A stretch of 64,000 bases of DNA from an uncultured bacterium. GTDB taxonomy: Bacteria; Verrucomicrobiota; Lentisphaeria; Victivallales; UBA1829. The stretch spans positions 1 to 64,000 of the forward strand of contig CASFTV010000022.1 of NCBI GenBank assembly GCA_949297765.1. The letters run 5' to 3'. The notes beneath the pieces were generated by a model. It saw only the letters and a program-made list of their open reading frames with translations. It searched no databases and was not told the origin of the DNA. A program made the position numbers and the translations under genes. Of the stretch, positions 1 through 8,167 are shown piece after piece (positions within the stretch are counted from its first letter, which is position 1; each line of letters begins with the position of its first letter).

Positions 1-19
1 CCCATGATTTGACTGCCAT
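1..19 (-). CDS. 5' end of an unidentified gene running off the left edge
   Basis: An ATG on the minus strand at position 19 is preceded by a strong Shine-Dalgarno sequence (GGGAGGTG, about 4 nt upstream). Only six codons (MAVKSW) are inside the window, so the product cannot be named. The gene would be divergent from the alanine racemase gene. The call rests only on the ribosome binding site and start codon. Confidence 0.4.
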
Positions 20-99
20 ATTCACCTCCCGCGTTACAGAATGCAAATATAGCATAATTTTCTTGGATTTCATCTTTTATTTAGGGATAAGTTCTAAGT

Positions 100-120
100 T
101 GCGGAAAAGCGGTTTCCGCA
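100..120. promoter_or_regulatory. 8-bp inverted repeat upstream of alr
   Basis: TGCGGAAA (100-107) and TTTCCGCA (113-120) form a perfect inverted repeat with a 5-nt spacer. It ends immediately before the putative -35 box of the alr promoter and lies between two divergent starts. It could be an operator or a hairpin. A terminator role is unlikely because no plus-strand gene precedes it. Confidence 0.35.
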
Positions 121-121
121 G

Positions 122-149
122 TTGATTTTTGTGTAAAAAAACGTATATT
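122..149 (+). promoter_or_regulatory. Putative sigma-70-type promoter of alr
   Basis: TTGATT (122-127) and TATATT (144-149) are separated by 16 bp and lie about 45 bp before the alr start codon. The surrounding sequence is AT-rich, unlike the coding sequence. The match to the consensus is good, but no transcription evidence is available. Confidence 0.5.
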
Positions 150-192
150 CCCAACACGGAACAATTTTTTACGGAAGGGAGCCGCGGTTCGG

Positions 193-1335
193 ATGAAGGC
201 ATCGGAAATCACCCCGCACAGCAGGGTTTGGCTGGAAATCAATCTGGATACGATCGAACGGAATTTCAGGCACATTCAGGAGGCGGTGAAACCGCTGAAG
301 GTTCTTGCCGTTCTGAAGGCAAATGCGTACGGACTCGGTGCTGAAAAGATCGCGGAACGGCTGGACCGCGCCGGAGCTGCCGGATTCTGCGTGGCGGAAC
401 TGAAGGAGGCGCTTCCTCTTGTCAAATTCGGAAAACCGGTGCAGATTCTCGGCGCAGTGCTGGATTATGAGATTCCTCCCGCCGTGGCGAATCATATCAT
501 TCTCGGGATCACGGATGTGGAGGTCGCAAGAAAGATCAGCGCAGAGTCGGTCCGTCAGCAGGTCCGGACGGAGGTCCAGCTCAAGGTGGACACCGGAATG
601 GGACGGCTCGGAATTCTCGAAAATCAGGTGCTTGCGGTGGCAAAAGAGGTTGTCAAACTGCCGAATCTCGACTTGAAGGGGATCTACACCCATTTCCCGA
701 TTGCCTATCACGGTGCGGACCGGTACAGCTTTGCCCAGACCGCCCGTTTCCTCGCCATCATCGAAAAACTCTCGCAGCACGGAATCGAACTGGAAAAACG
801 GCATATCGCGAACAGCGACGCCATCAACAACTGTCCGTTTGCGACGGTGCCTCCGTTCACCCATGTCCGCGCGGGGATCAATCTGCACGGTTCGTTCGAT
901 ACGGAAGGGCAGAGGGCGCTCCGTCTGGAGCCGGTGCTGTCGCTGAAGACCTATCTGGCGGCGGTGCGCACGCTTCCCGCCGGTCACACCATCGGCTACG
1001 GATGCAACTGCCGCCTCTTCCGGGATACGAAGGTCGGGACGATCGCCGCAGGCTATGCCGACGGACTTCCTCTGAACCTTTCCAACCGCGGATATGTGAT
1101 CGTGAAAGGACGCCTCTGTCCGATTCTCGGGCGTCTTTCCATGGATTATACGACCATTTCTCTCGACGGCTTTGAGGATGGCGAACTCAAGCCCGGGGAA
1201 ATCGTCACCTGCATCGGCGGCGAGGAGCCGAACCGGATCACGGTCGAAGACTGGGCGCAGATCAAGGGAACTCACTCGTATGACGTGATCTGTTCATTCG
1301 GAACGCGCGTCGAACGAATTTTTGTCACAGACTGA
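193..1335 (+). CDS. alr: Alanine racemase
   Basis: This is a PLP-dependent racemase that interconverts L- and D-alanine for peptidoglycan synthesis in the cytoplasm. The 380-residue length is typical of the family. The PLP lysine is K42 in AVLKANAYGLG, near the start of the N-terminal TIM barrel. The C-terminal beta domain carries IGYGCN, which matches the catalytic tyrosine region, followed by GYADGLP and RLSMDYTT. The chosen ATG has a purine-rich stretch (AGGGAG) about 11 nt upstream. The last bases lie about 20 bp before the lipoprotein start, so the two genes are probably cotranscribed. Its presence fits the division genes further right and implies a peptidoglycan-containing cell. Confidence 0.97.
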   Translation: MKASEITPHSRVWLEINLDTIERNFRHIQEAVKPLKVLAVLKANAYGLGAEKIAERLDRAGAAGFCVAELKEALPLVKFGKPVQILGAVLDYEIPPAVANHIILGITDVEVARKISAESVRQQVRTEVQLKVDTGMGRLGILENQVLAVAKEVVKLPNLDLKGIYTHFPIAYHGADRYSFAQTARFLAIIEKLSQHGIELEKRHIANSDAINNCPFATVPPFTHVRAGINLHGSFDTEGQRALRLEPVLSLKTYLAAVRTLPAGHTIGYGCNCRLFRDTKVGTIAAGYADGLPLNLSNRGYVIVKGRLCPILGRLSMDYTTISLDGFEDGELKPGEIVTCIGGEEPNRITVEDWAQIKGTHSYDVICSFGTRVERIFVTD

Positions 1336-1354
1336 CTTACAGAAGGATTTTGTC

Positions 1355-1840
1355 ATGCTGAAACTCATTCCGGCCATTTCGCTTCTCCCGCTCCTGATGC
1401 TGCTGTGCGGATGTATCAACATCCAGTACGAAGGAAGTTCGGAGCCGCCGCTTCCCGATTCGGAGGCGGTCGAACTCTATTTCTCCGCCGATCAGATTCC
1501 GGTGAAGGACTACACCGTGCTCGGCGAAGCAACGGCAAGCGCCGGAATGACCTATACCGCAACCGATGTCGAAGCGAAACTGCGTTCCTTCGCCCGGGAG
1601 AAGGGGGCAAACGGTGTCCTGATCGTGGACATCAAACGAATCTATGCCGGAAAGGCGAGGGCCGATCAGATCAAGAATCAGAGCGATTTCCAATGGATCG
1701 TCGACGACTCCTCCGGAAGCTCTTTCCGCTATTTCCGCGAGGATATGCTCAATTACAGCAAAAATGAAGGACAGGAAAAACCGGTCTATGATATTCTGAT
1801 CAAGGCGAAGCTGATCTCGGTTCCGCGCGCGGAACCGTAA
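1355..1840 (+). CDS. Putative small lipoprotein of unknown function
   Basis: The protein is 161 residues long and begins with a hydrophobic signal ending in LLMLLCGC, a plausible lipobox with Cys20 as the lipidated residue. I chose the ATG at 1355 over an upstream in-frame TTG because AGAAGGA sits 8 nt before it and because it gives a normal signal peptide. The mature part has a central segment (GVLIVDIKRIYAG) that resembles the small beta-alpha proteins anchored to envelopes in many Gram-negatives, but I do not recognise a named family. It follows alr by 19 bp. Function is unknown. Confidence 0.8.
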   Translation: MLKLIPAISLLPLLMLLCGCINIQYEGSSEPPLPDSEAVELYFSADQIPVKDYTVLGEATASAGMTYTATDVEAKLRSFAREKGANGVLIVDIKRIYAGKARADQIKNQSDFQWIVDDSSGSSFRYFREDMLNYSKNEGQEKPVYDILIKAKLISVPRAEP

Positions 1841-1946
1841 GAGGACGTATCGTTTCTTTTCCGTTTCTCCGCGCAGGGCGGGTCTGCTTGCAGAACGGTT
1901 TTTCCCCGGATATATTCCTTCATCGGAAGAGAGGAGGGGCCTTTTT

Positions 1947-2780
1947 ATGAATTTCACGGAAAAACTGATCGTTGCGCCGGGACGGAAAATCGATGTGCGG
2001 GACATTGATCCGTCGGAAGATTTCGGATGGGGAAAAAAGAATCTTGACCGGCTGGTGGAACGGAACACCCGCGGGCTGATGGAGTATCAGTACAAGATTT
2101 ATGCGGAGAACCGTCAGTCGCTTCTGCTGGTGTTTCAGGCGATGGATGCCGGCGGGAAGGATGGGACGATCAACCATGTCCTTTATGCCATGAATCCGCA
2201 GGGCTGCCGTTCCCACTCGTTCAAGGTGCCGACAAAGGAGGAGGCGGAACATGATTTCCTCTGGCGGTATCATAAAGTGGCTCCGTCCGCGGGAGAGGTC
2301 GTGATCTTCAACCGTTCCCATTACGAGAGCGTCCTGGTGGAGAAGGTTCACGGGTTCGTTTCTCCGAAAGAGGTGAAAAAACGCTACGGGCTCATCAACG
2401 ATTTCGAGAAAACCCTCCTTTCCAACCGCACAACGATTCTCAAGTTTTTCCTTCATATCAGCAAGGAGGAGCAGCTGAAACGCTTCAAAGACCGTCTGGA
2501 CGACAAACGGAAACACTGGAAAATCTCGGAGAGCGACTACACCGAACGCGAATACTGGGATGATTACATGAAAGCCTTCAACGGGCTGCTGAACCATTGT
2601 TCGACAAAACACGCACCGTGGTTTGTCATTCCGTCCAACAACAAGGAGTTCCGTAATTTAGCCGTGTCGGAGATCATCCTCGACGCGATGAAGCACATGA
2701 AGCCGGCGCTCCCCGAAACCACGGCGGATCTGAACCGAATCCGCAAACTCTACTATCCCCGGGCCGCGAAGAAGGAATAG
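1947..2780 (+). CDS. PPK2-family polyphosphate:nucleotide phosphotransferase
   Basis: The protein belongs to the PPK2 family, which moves phosphate between polyphosphate and nucleoside mono- or diphosphates. The 277-residue length matches a single-domain member. A P-loop-type motif (MDAGGKDGTI) lies near residue 67 and a Walker B-like FNRSHYE near residue 117. The FNRSHYE form is typical of the subgroup annotated as PPK2-related rather than the DRSWYN form of class I enzymes. The C-terminal half carries the conserved lid and basic segments (RLDDKRKHWK). The gene is 106 bp after the lipoprotein and converges on mutL. Direction of the reaction and the preferred nucleotide cannot be read from the sequence. 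Confidence 0.93.
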   Translation: MNFTEKLIVAPGRKIDVRDIDPSEDFGWGKKNLDRLVERNTRGLMEYQYKIYAENRQSLLLVFQAMDAGGKDGTINHVLYAMNPQGCRSHSFKVPTKEEAEHDFLWRYHKVAPSAGEVVIFNRSHYESVLVEKVHGFVSPKEVKKRYGLINDFEKTLLSNRTTILKFFLHISKEEQLKRFKDRLDDKRKHWKISESDYTEREYWDDYMKAFNGLLNHCSTKHAPWFVIPSNNKEFRNLAVSEIILDAMKHMKPALPETTADLNRIRKLYYPRAAKKE

Positions 2781-2821
2781 TCCGGAAAGGGGGGACAATT
2801 CGCGCCAGTCCGGATCGTGTG

Positions 2822-2855
2822 CGGATTCCCCTGGAAGAATCCGTCCGGCTTTTTT
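2822..2855 (+). terminator. Possible rho-independent terminator of the PPK2 gene
   Basis: CGGATTC (2822-2828) pairs with GAATCCG (2837-2843) around an 8-nt loop, and six T residues follow at 2850-2855. The T run begins 6 nt after the stem, which is slightly far. It lies between the convergent PPK2 and mutL genes. Confidence 0.4.
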
Positions 2856-2865
2856 CCGCAGGGCG

Positions 2866-4803
2866 TTATTTCCGTCCGAAGCGGCGTTCCAGTTCGTTGA
2901 GCGAAATATGAAGGATGGTGGGCCTTCCGTGAGGACAGCAGTAGGGAAGTTCGCATTGCGCCATCTGATCGAGCAGGGCGCTGCACTCCTCCATGGAGAG
3001 TTTGTCGTGGGCCTTGACGGCGGCTTTGCAGGCGGCCTGAGCGAGTTTTGCAGAGTCGGTCTGTCCGCTGAAGGAGCCGTTTTCCGTAATCAGGGAGAGG
3101 ATATCCCGGAACACGCCGCCCGCGTTGTCCTGCCGCAGAGCCTGCGGAATCGCGTTGAGTTTCACGGAATGTTCTCCGAAGGTTTCCGCCTCGAAGCCGA
3201 GAGTATGGAAAACTTCCCGGTTCGCGTCGAGGAAACGGCAGTCGGAACGCGACACTTCCAGCGAGATCGGAATCAGGAGCTTCTGCGAGAGAACTCCTCC
3301 ATCCCGTTTCAGAAGCCGTTCATAGAGAACCCGTTCGTGCGCCGCGTGCTGATCGATCAGAACAAGCGCCCCCTTCATGACTGCGATAATATAGGAATCT
3401 TCCAGAATTCCAAGGACGTGGAGGTCTTTTCGTTCCGGGAAATTGGCGGTCCGCGGTTCTTCTCGTTCGATTTCCCGCGAAGAGGACGCATTGTCCTCGG
3501 GTTTGAAGAGATCCGGAACGGCGGCGCTGTCGGGCAGAGCGCCGACCGGAAGATAGTCCACTTTCGCCGCCAGCAGAATGCGTTCGATCTGCGGCGTGCC
3601 GGACGGAATATCCGGTTCGGTCTTCCGGATAAGCCGTTCTCCGGCCGGGCGTTCGGAAATCGGTTCCGCGGGCTCCACCGGAGGCAGGACGGCCTGGCGG
3701 CGGATGAAATCTGCCGGATCGAATGCGTTCGCCGGTCCGGAAGTGGGCGCGGGGGCGGATTCCGGTGTGGTGGACGGCGGAAGATTGGGAACAAGGAACG
3801 GATTGTCGGAGCGCGCCGCGCGGGACATCGCGTCGGCAACCGCTTCCCGGACCGCCGATGCGATCTCGAATTCATTGCGGAAACGGACCTCCCGCTTTGC
3901 CGGATGGACGTTGATATCCACCAGCGCAGGATCGAGCGAGAGAAAGAGAAGGGCGGGATGATAGCGGCCTTTGTCGAGCATGGGGCCGCATCCGTCCTTG
4001 ATCCCCCGGTAGACGGGGAGAGACTCCACCGGCCGGCTGTTGACGAAGATCCGCTGTTCCGAACGGGTCGGACGGGTCACGCCGCGGCGGGTGATGTAGC
4101 CGTGAATGGCGATTCGTCCGTTGTCGTATTCGAGGGGGATCATTGCGTCGGCCAGTTCGCGTCCGTAGATGTCGCGGATGCGGGGCATGAGTTCCTCTCC
4201 GGCTCCGCTCGACAGAACCTTGCGGTTGTCGATCAGCAGTTCGAAGGCGACACGCGGATGCGCCAGCGAAATCAGGGAGAGGGTTTCCGTGATATGACGT
4301 TCCTCCGTTGCGCCGGATTTCAGGAATTTCCGCCGCGCAGGGACATTGTAAAACAGGTCGCGGACCGCGGTTTCCGTTCCGGGCGCACAGCCCACCGGCA
4401 TGGTCTCTTCCAGGATCCCGCCGTTGAGGACCACCTGAAACCCCTCCTGGCAGCTGCGCCGCCGGGTCCGCATGGTCAGGCGGGAGACCGAGGCAATGCT
4501 CGGCATGGCCTCGCCGCGGAACCCGAAGGAGGAGATATGGAACAGATCTTCTTCCGTCGCGATTTTGCTGGTGGCATGGGGTTCGAAGCAGAGGAGGGCG
4601 TCTTCGGAGTCCATGCCGTCGCCGTCGTCCGAGACGGCGATCAGGCGCTGGCCGGCCCGTTCGATCCGGACTGTGATCCGTTTCGCATGCGCGTCCAGCG
4701 CATTTTCAACAAGCTCCTTGACCACGGACGCCGGCCGTTCGATCACTTCTCCCGCGGCGATCCGGTTGGCGATCCGGTCGGGAAGAATTTTAATCAGACT
4801 CAT
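2866..4803 (-). CDS. mutL: DNA mismatch repair protein MutL
   Basis: MutL is the GHKL ATPase that links mismatch recognition by MutS to strand incision. The N-terminal ATPase domain shows ELVENALDAHA, DDGDGMD and the GFRGEAMPSIASV loop, all within the first 120 residues. A variable proline-rich linker covers roughly residues 340-440. The C-terminal dimerisation domain contains DQHAAHERVLYE, which fits the DQHA(X)2E(X)4E endonuclease motif, plus QAACKAAVKAHD and CPHGRPT. This predicts a nicking MutL as in bacteria without MutH. At 645 residues the length is normal. The start codon overlaps the stop of the upstream TPR gene by 4 bp (ATGA). No mutS is in the window. Confidence 0.97.
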   Translation of the reverse strand: MSLIKILPDRIANRIAAGEVIERPASVVKELVENALDAHAKRITVRIERAGQRLIAVSDDGDGMDSEDALLCFEPHATSKIATEEDLFHISSFGFRGEAMPSIASVSRLTMRTRRRSCQEGFQVVLNGGILEETMPVGCAPGTETAVRDLFYNVPARRKFLKSGATEERHITETLSLISLAHPRVAFELLIDNRKVLSSGAGEELMPRIRDIYGRELADAMIPLEYDNGRIAIHGYITRRGVTRPTRSEQRIFVNSRPVESLPVYRGIKDGCGPMLDKGRYHPALLFLSLDPALVDINVHPAKREVRFRNEFEIASAVREAVADAMSRAARSDNPFLVPNLPPSTTPESAPAPTSGPANAFDPADFIRRQAVLPPVEPAEPISERPAGERLIRKTEPDIPSGTPQIERILLAAKVDYLPVGALPDSAAVPDLFKPEDNASSSREIEREEPRTANFPERKDLHVLGILEDSYIIAVMKGALVLIDQHAAHERVLYERLLKRDGGVLSQKLLIPISLEVSRSDCRFLDANREVFHTLGFEAETFGEHSVKLNAIPQALRQDNAGGVFRDILSLITENGSFSGQTDSAKLAQAACKAAVKAHDKLSMEECSALLDQMAQCELPYCCPHGRPTILHISLNELERRFGRK

Positions 4804-5546
4804 GGATGGTGTTCTCCCGTTTGTTTTTCCGCCTCCCGGACCAGCTCCTGAAATTCACGGCTTTTCCGGATGTTGTCGAAGGAGGGGTCCCAGCTGGCTT
4901 CGACAAGACGGGGGCCGAGATCCGCGGCCGCCCGCCGCAGAAAATCCAGCGCAACCTTCCGGTTGTTGGCAAGAGAATAGATCTTGGCAAGAGAGAGATG
5001 GGTGGCGGTGGTCCCGCCGGGATCCAGTGCAAGACTCTGTTTCGACGCCGCCAGCGCCTCCGGTAGTTTGTTCTGTTTCGCAAGAACGGTCGCCAGATTC
5101 AGATAGGCGTTCGGATCGCCCGGATAGAAAAGGGTCTGGTTGCGGAACATCAGCTCCGCGGTTTTGTAATCTCCCCGGTGGCTCATCAGCGCGCCAAGAT
5201 GCGACAGCGCCACCGCGTTGTTCGGACGGAAGACCAGAATGGTCCGGAACTTATCTTCCGCGGCGGGGAAATCCCCCCGCGCCCAGTCGTCCAGAGCGGC
5301 GGACGTGAGACGGCGGATGTCGGGTTCCAGAGTCGGAAGGGCGGAGCGGATTTCCCCATCTTCAAACCGGGTCGGCAGGGAGGGATCGAACAGCAGATCG
5401 CGCGGGACCGGTGCCGGATTTTCTGTCCTCTCCTGCGCCGTCTTGATGTTGGTGATGATGATCGTTGTCAGGATGATCAGCGCCATCAGAAGAATGAACG
5501 GCCCCAGCGGATTGCGGATGCCGGAAAACAGCGAATCCTTTGTCAT
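4800..5546 (-). CDS. Membrane-anchored TPR protein
   Basis: The 248-residue protein has one N-terminal membrane segment (about residues 14-32, PFILLMALIILTTIII). It is followed by tetratricopeptide-type helical repeats, clearest in NAVALSHLGALMSHRGDY and NAYLNLATVLAKQNKLPEAL. TPR domains usually mediate protein-protein contacts, here probably outside the inner membrane. The ATG at 5546 was preferred over an upstream one because it overlaps the stop of the ABC ATPase gene by 4 bp (ATGA). The stop in turn overlaps the mutL start. The three genes therefore look translationally coupled, although no functional link to mismatch repair is evident. Confidence 0.85.
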   Translation of the reverse strand: MTKDSLFSGIRNPLGPFILLMALIILTTIIITNIKTAQERTENPAPVPRDLLFDPSLPTRFEDGEIRSALPTLEPDIRRLTSAALDDWARGDFPAAEDKFRTILVFRPNNAVALSHLGALMSHRGDYKTAELMFRNQTLFYPGDPNAYLNLATVLAKQNKLPEALAASKQSLALDPGGTTATHLSLAKIYSLANNRKVALDFLRRAAADLGPRLVEASWDPSFDNIRKSREFQELVREAEKQTGEHHP

Positions 5547-6550
5547 GCGTCCGCTCCGATCCTGCGGCATGCGCAGAAGTGTCCCGGCGCAAGTTCCCGC
5601 ATTTCCGGCAGTTCTGTTTCACAGAGGCGCTGTTCCGCTTCCGGGAGTGTCCGGCGGAGAGCGCAGCGGTCGCAGAAGCGGCATCCCGCGGGGAAGCGGG
5701 CCGGGGGAGGGACCGATCCCGGAATCGTCGAGAGCTTCCCGTGACTGCCGCCGAGTTTCGGTACCGCCGAAAGAAGCGCCGCCGTATACGGATGCCGCGG
5801 ATGGTCGATCAGTTCCCGCACCGGTGCTGTTTCAACGATCCGTCCCGCATACATCACGCAGACACGGTCCGCCATTTCCGATACAATCCCGAGATTGTGG
5901 GTCACCAGAATGATCGACATCCCGAATTTCTTTCTCAGCTCCGCGAGCAGATCCAGAATCTGTGCCTGGATTGTCACATCCAGCGCGGTTGTCGGCTCAT
6001 CCGCCACGAGAATCGACGGCCGGCTTGCCAGCGCCATCGCGATCATCACTCTCTGCTGCATCCCTCCCGACAGCTCGTGCGGGTAGAGGCGCATCCGCTC
6101 CTCCGGACTCGGGATTCCCACTTTCCGGAGCAGTTCCGCCACCTCCTCCTCCACATTCTCCACCTCCGGCCGATGAAGCTCGATCGCCTCCGCAATCTGC
6201 GCACCGACCCGGAAGACCGGATTCAGCGATACCGACGGCTCCTGAAAAATATAGGCGATCTCCCCTCCGCGGATTCTCCGGAGCTGACGCGGCGGCAGTT
6301 TCATCACATCTTCTGTAACGCCGTCGCGCCGGGTCAGCAGCACCTCGCCCCGCGGAATCCGGGCCGGCGGCGACGGCAGAAGACGCGCCAGCGACATGCA
6401 GCTGATGCTTTTCCCGCATCCGCTCTCCCCGACCAGCGCCAGAATTTCCCCTTTCCGGAGCTGGAACGAGACATCCGTCACGGCGGGAAGCCAGCCTCGG
6501 TCCGATTTGAATTCAATCGTCAGATTGTTTACTTCGAGTACATTTTCCAT
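5543..6550 (-). CDS. Oligopeptide/dipeptide-type ABC transporter ATP-binding protein (OppD/DppD-like)
   Basis: This cytoplasmic ATPase subunit would energise peptide or nickel/oligosaccharide uptake of the Opp family. Walker A is GESGCGKS (near residue 37), the Q-loop region is IFQEPSVSLNPVF, the signature is LSGGMQQR, and Walker B is ILVADEPTTALD. The switch histidine is in LVTHN. The C-terminal Opp-type extension with clustered cysteines (CRFCDRC) is present, so the 335-residue protein is complete. The ATG at 6550 is preceded by GGAAGAA. No permease, substrate-binding protein or OppF partner is adjacent, which is unusual for this family. It must work with subunits encoded elsewhere or have lost its partners. 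Confidence 0.92.
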   Translation of the reverse strand: MENVLEVNNLTIEFKSDRGWLPAVTDVSFQLRKGEILALVGESGCGKSISCMSLARLLPSPPARIPRGEVLLTRRDGVTEDVMKLPPRQLRRIRGGEIAYIFQEPSVSLNPVFRVGAQIAEAIELHRPEVENVEEEVAELLRKVGIPSPEERMRLYPHELSGGMQQRVMIAMALASRPSILVADEPTTALDVTIQAQILDLLAELRKKFGMSIILVTHNLGIVSEMADRVCVMYAGRIVETAPVRELIDHPRHPYTAALLSAVPKLGGSHGKLSTIPGSVPPPARFPAGCRFCDRCALRRTLPEAEQRLCETELPEMRELAPGHFCACRRIGADA

Positions 6551-6653
6551 GATTCGTTTCTTCCGAAGGCGAACAATAATCCGGATTTCCGTTTTTTTCA
6601 AATGGAAACTGCGGTTTTTTCAGGAATATCCCATCCGGACCATCCGATCCGTC

Positions 6654-7400
6654 TTACGCAACGGCGATTCCCGCAAGAAGCAGAAGGGTTTCGGCAAGGT
6701 AGCCGTCGATTTCAAAAAGACGCGGCGAGGGCCGTCCCGCATGCCGGATGACCGCATGTCTCTGAATTCGAAGTATCAGTTCGGCTGCCAGCAGCAGAAC
6801 AAAGCCTCCGGCAAGAACCTGAAGATGGAGCGACAGGATTCCCGTCAGCAGCACCACCGCTCCCGCAATTCCGTAGGGAATTCTTTTTTTCTCTTCCGGA
6901 ATTCCCAGCAGCGGTTCAAAATCCTCCGCCGCGCAGTCCGCCAGTCCGCTCCGGACCAGATACGCCCCCGTGAAAACCGGAAGAAAGATCGACGGCGAGC
7001 GGAACGAGATCATCCCGAACGCCAGCGCCCGCAGAAGATAGAGGCTGACAAAGAGAAAAATCGGCGTCATTTCTCTCCGGAATTCCAGATCTCTGGAAAC
7101 GGCTTCCGCCATTTCTCCTCTGCGGAAGCGGAGGGTCAGATAGACGGAAAGACTGCGCAGGCCGCGCCATTCCGTCATCAGTTCGCATCCGAGCGGCAGG
7201 ACGATGGCTGCGAAAAGTCCCGCGGCTTCCCTGCCGAACAGAATTCCCGCAACAAGTCCCGTCAGCGTGCAGATTCCGCCCGCCGCCGCTCCGGCCAGCG
7301 GAAACAGCGCCGCCTGCGGCTCCGCAGAACCGCTGTGCAGTTTCCGGGTGAAGAATACGTTGAATGTCGCCGCTGCGTCGTTCCAGAAATCCCGTGTCAT
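6654..7400 (-). CDS. Multi-pass membrane protein, possibly a diverged CobS-like protein
   Basis: The 248-residue protein has about six hydrophobic segments. The first region (ALFPLAGAAAGGICTLTG) resembles the start of adenosylcobinamide-GDP ribazoletransferases, which usually read WFPLVG followed by glycine-rich membrane sequence. The family's acidic HLDGLADT motif is not present; the equivalent stretch reads LMTEWRGLRSLSVYL. It may be a paralogue that lost cobalamin chemistry, or an unrelated membrane protein. No other cobalamin gene is nearby. The ATG at 7400 overlaps the stop of the acyltransferase gene by 4 bp, which fixes the start. The gene is the last of a three-gene operon with two lipid acyltransferases, so a role in membrane lipids is worth considering. 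Confidence 0.65.
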   Translation of the reverse strand: MTRDFWNDAAATFNVFFTRKLHSGSAEPQAALFPLAGAAAGGICTLTGLVAGILFGREAAGLFAAIVLPLGCELMTEWRGLRSLSVYLTLRFRRGEMAEAVSRDLEFRREMTPIFLFVSLYLLRALAFGMISFRSPSIFLPVFTGAYLVRSGLADCAAEDFEPLLGIPEEKKRIPYGIAGAVVLLTGILSLHLQVLAGGFVLLLAAELILRIQRHAVIRHAGRPSPRLFEIDGYLAETLLLLAGIAVA

Positions 7401-8167
7401 GGTAAAACCTCGATTCCCGTATGTTCGCGATAGGCGTTCTGCATGAGTTTGCGTACTTTTTCCGCCAGTTCCTTCCGCGTTTCCCCGGTCGGGTGGAAAA
7501 GGCCGCAGGAGTAGACATCCACCCGGATCTCCTTCAGGCCCAGGAGCTGCCAGACATGCGGAAGAAGTGTCTGGTCGCCGTACCATGCCGGATTCATTTC
7601 GCCTCCCGGGACATGGTAAACCGTAATCAGCGGGAGCAGGGGGCGACGGTCTTTCAACGCCGCTTCAAACGGTGTCGATTTGAACGGCAGAAGACCGTGC
7701 TGTCCGTCGGTTGTCGTTCCTTCCGGATAGACGATCAGCGGAACTCCGATCGCAAGGGTATGTTCGAATTCCTTCAGCGTCTCCAGCGATTTCGCCGGAG
7801 ATTTCCGGTCAATCCACACCGGATGCGACATTTCAATATACGGCCCGAGCAGAAACCATTTCCGGATCTCCTTTTTCGGCGCAAAACGTACTCCTGTCAG
7901 CGAGGCGTGAACCAGAATATCCACATAGCTCTGATGGTTGGATACCAGCAGGACCCCTTTTTCTTCCGGGAATTCTCCGTGCCGGATCACCCGGATCTTC
8001 AGAATCCGCAGAATTCCGCGCGCCCATTCTCCCGCAAGTTTCGCGCCGAGGGTCACCCGTTCATCCCTGGTCTTCCCGATATGAAGGAGCACTGCCTTCA
8101 GCAGCATGACCGGAAACCAGATCAGGAGCAGCACGATCCGGAGGATTTTCCGGCCGAAGGTCAGCAT
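7397..8167 (-). CDS. 1-acyl-sn-glycerol-3-phosphate acyltransferase family protein (PlsC/OlsA type)
   Basis: The protein belongs to the PlsC superfamily of membrane-bound acyltransferases that esterify a second fatty acyl chain. The catalytic NHX4D box is NHQSYVD near residue 78, and the glycerophosphate-binding EGT motif is YPEGTTTDG near residue 150. One hydrophobic N-terminal segment (residues 7-25) would anchor it to the inner face of the membrane. The 256-residue length is normal. It overlaps the upstream GNAT acyltransferase gene by 7 bp. That pairing resembles OlsB-OlsA for ornithine lipids, so the acceptor could be lyso-ornithine lipid rather than lysophosphatidate (inference). Confidence 0.92.
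   Translation of the reverse strand: MLTFGRKILRIVLLLIWFPVMLLKAVLLHIGKTRDERVTLGAKLAGEWARGILRILKIRVIRHGEFPEEKGVLLVSNHQSYVDILVHASLTGVRFAPKKEIRKWFLLGPYIEMSHPVWIDRKSPAKSLETLKEFEHTLAIGVPLIVYPEGTTTDGQHGLLPFKSTPFEAALKDRRPLLPLITVYHVPGGEMNPAWYGDQTLLPHVWQLLGLKEIRVDVYSCGLFHPTGETRKELAEKVRKLMQNAYREHTGIEVLP

Noticed and set aside
2908-4851. Plus-strand open frame of about 647 codons opposite mutL
   Set aside because: It is antisense to a clear mutL, has no recognisable domain, and results from the codon bias of the true gene.
6654-7400. Firm naming of this gene as cobS
   Set aside because: The catalytic acidic HLDGLADT motif is not visible and no cobalamin genes are nearby; only weak N-terminal resemblance remains.
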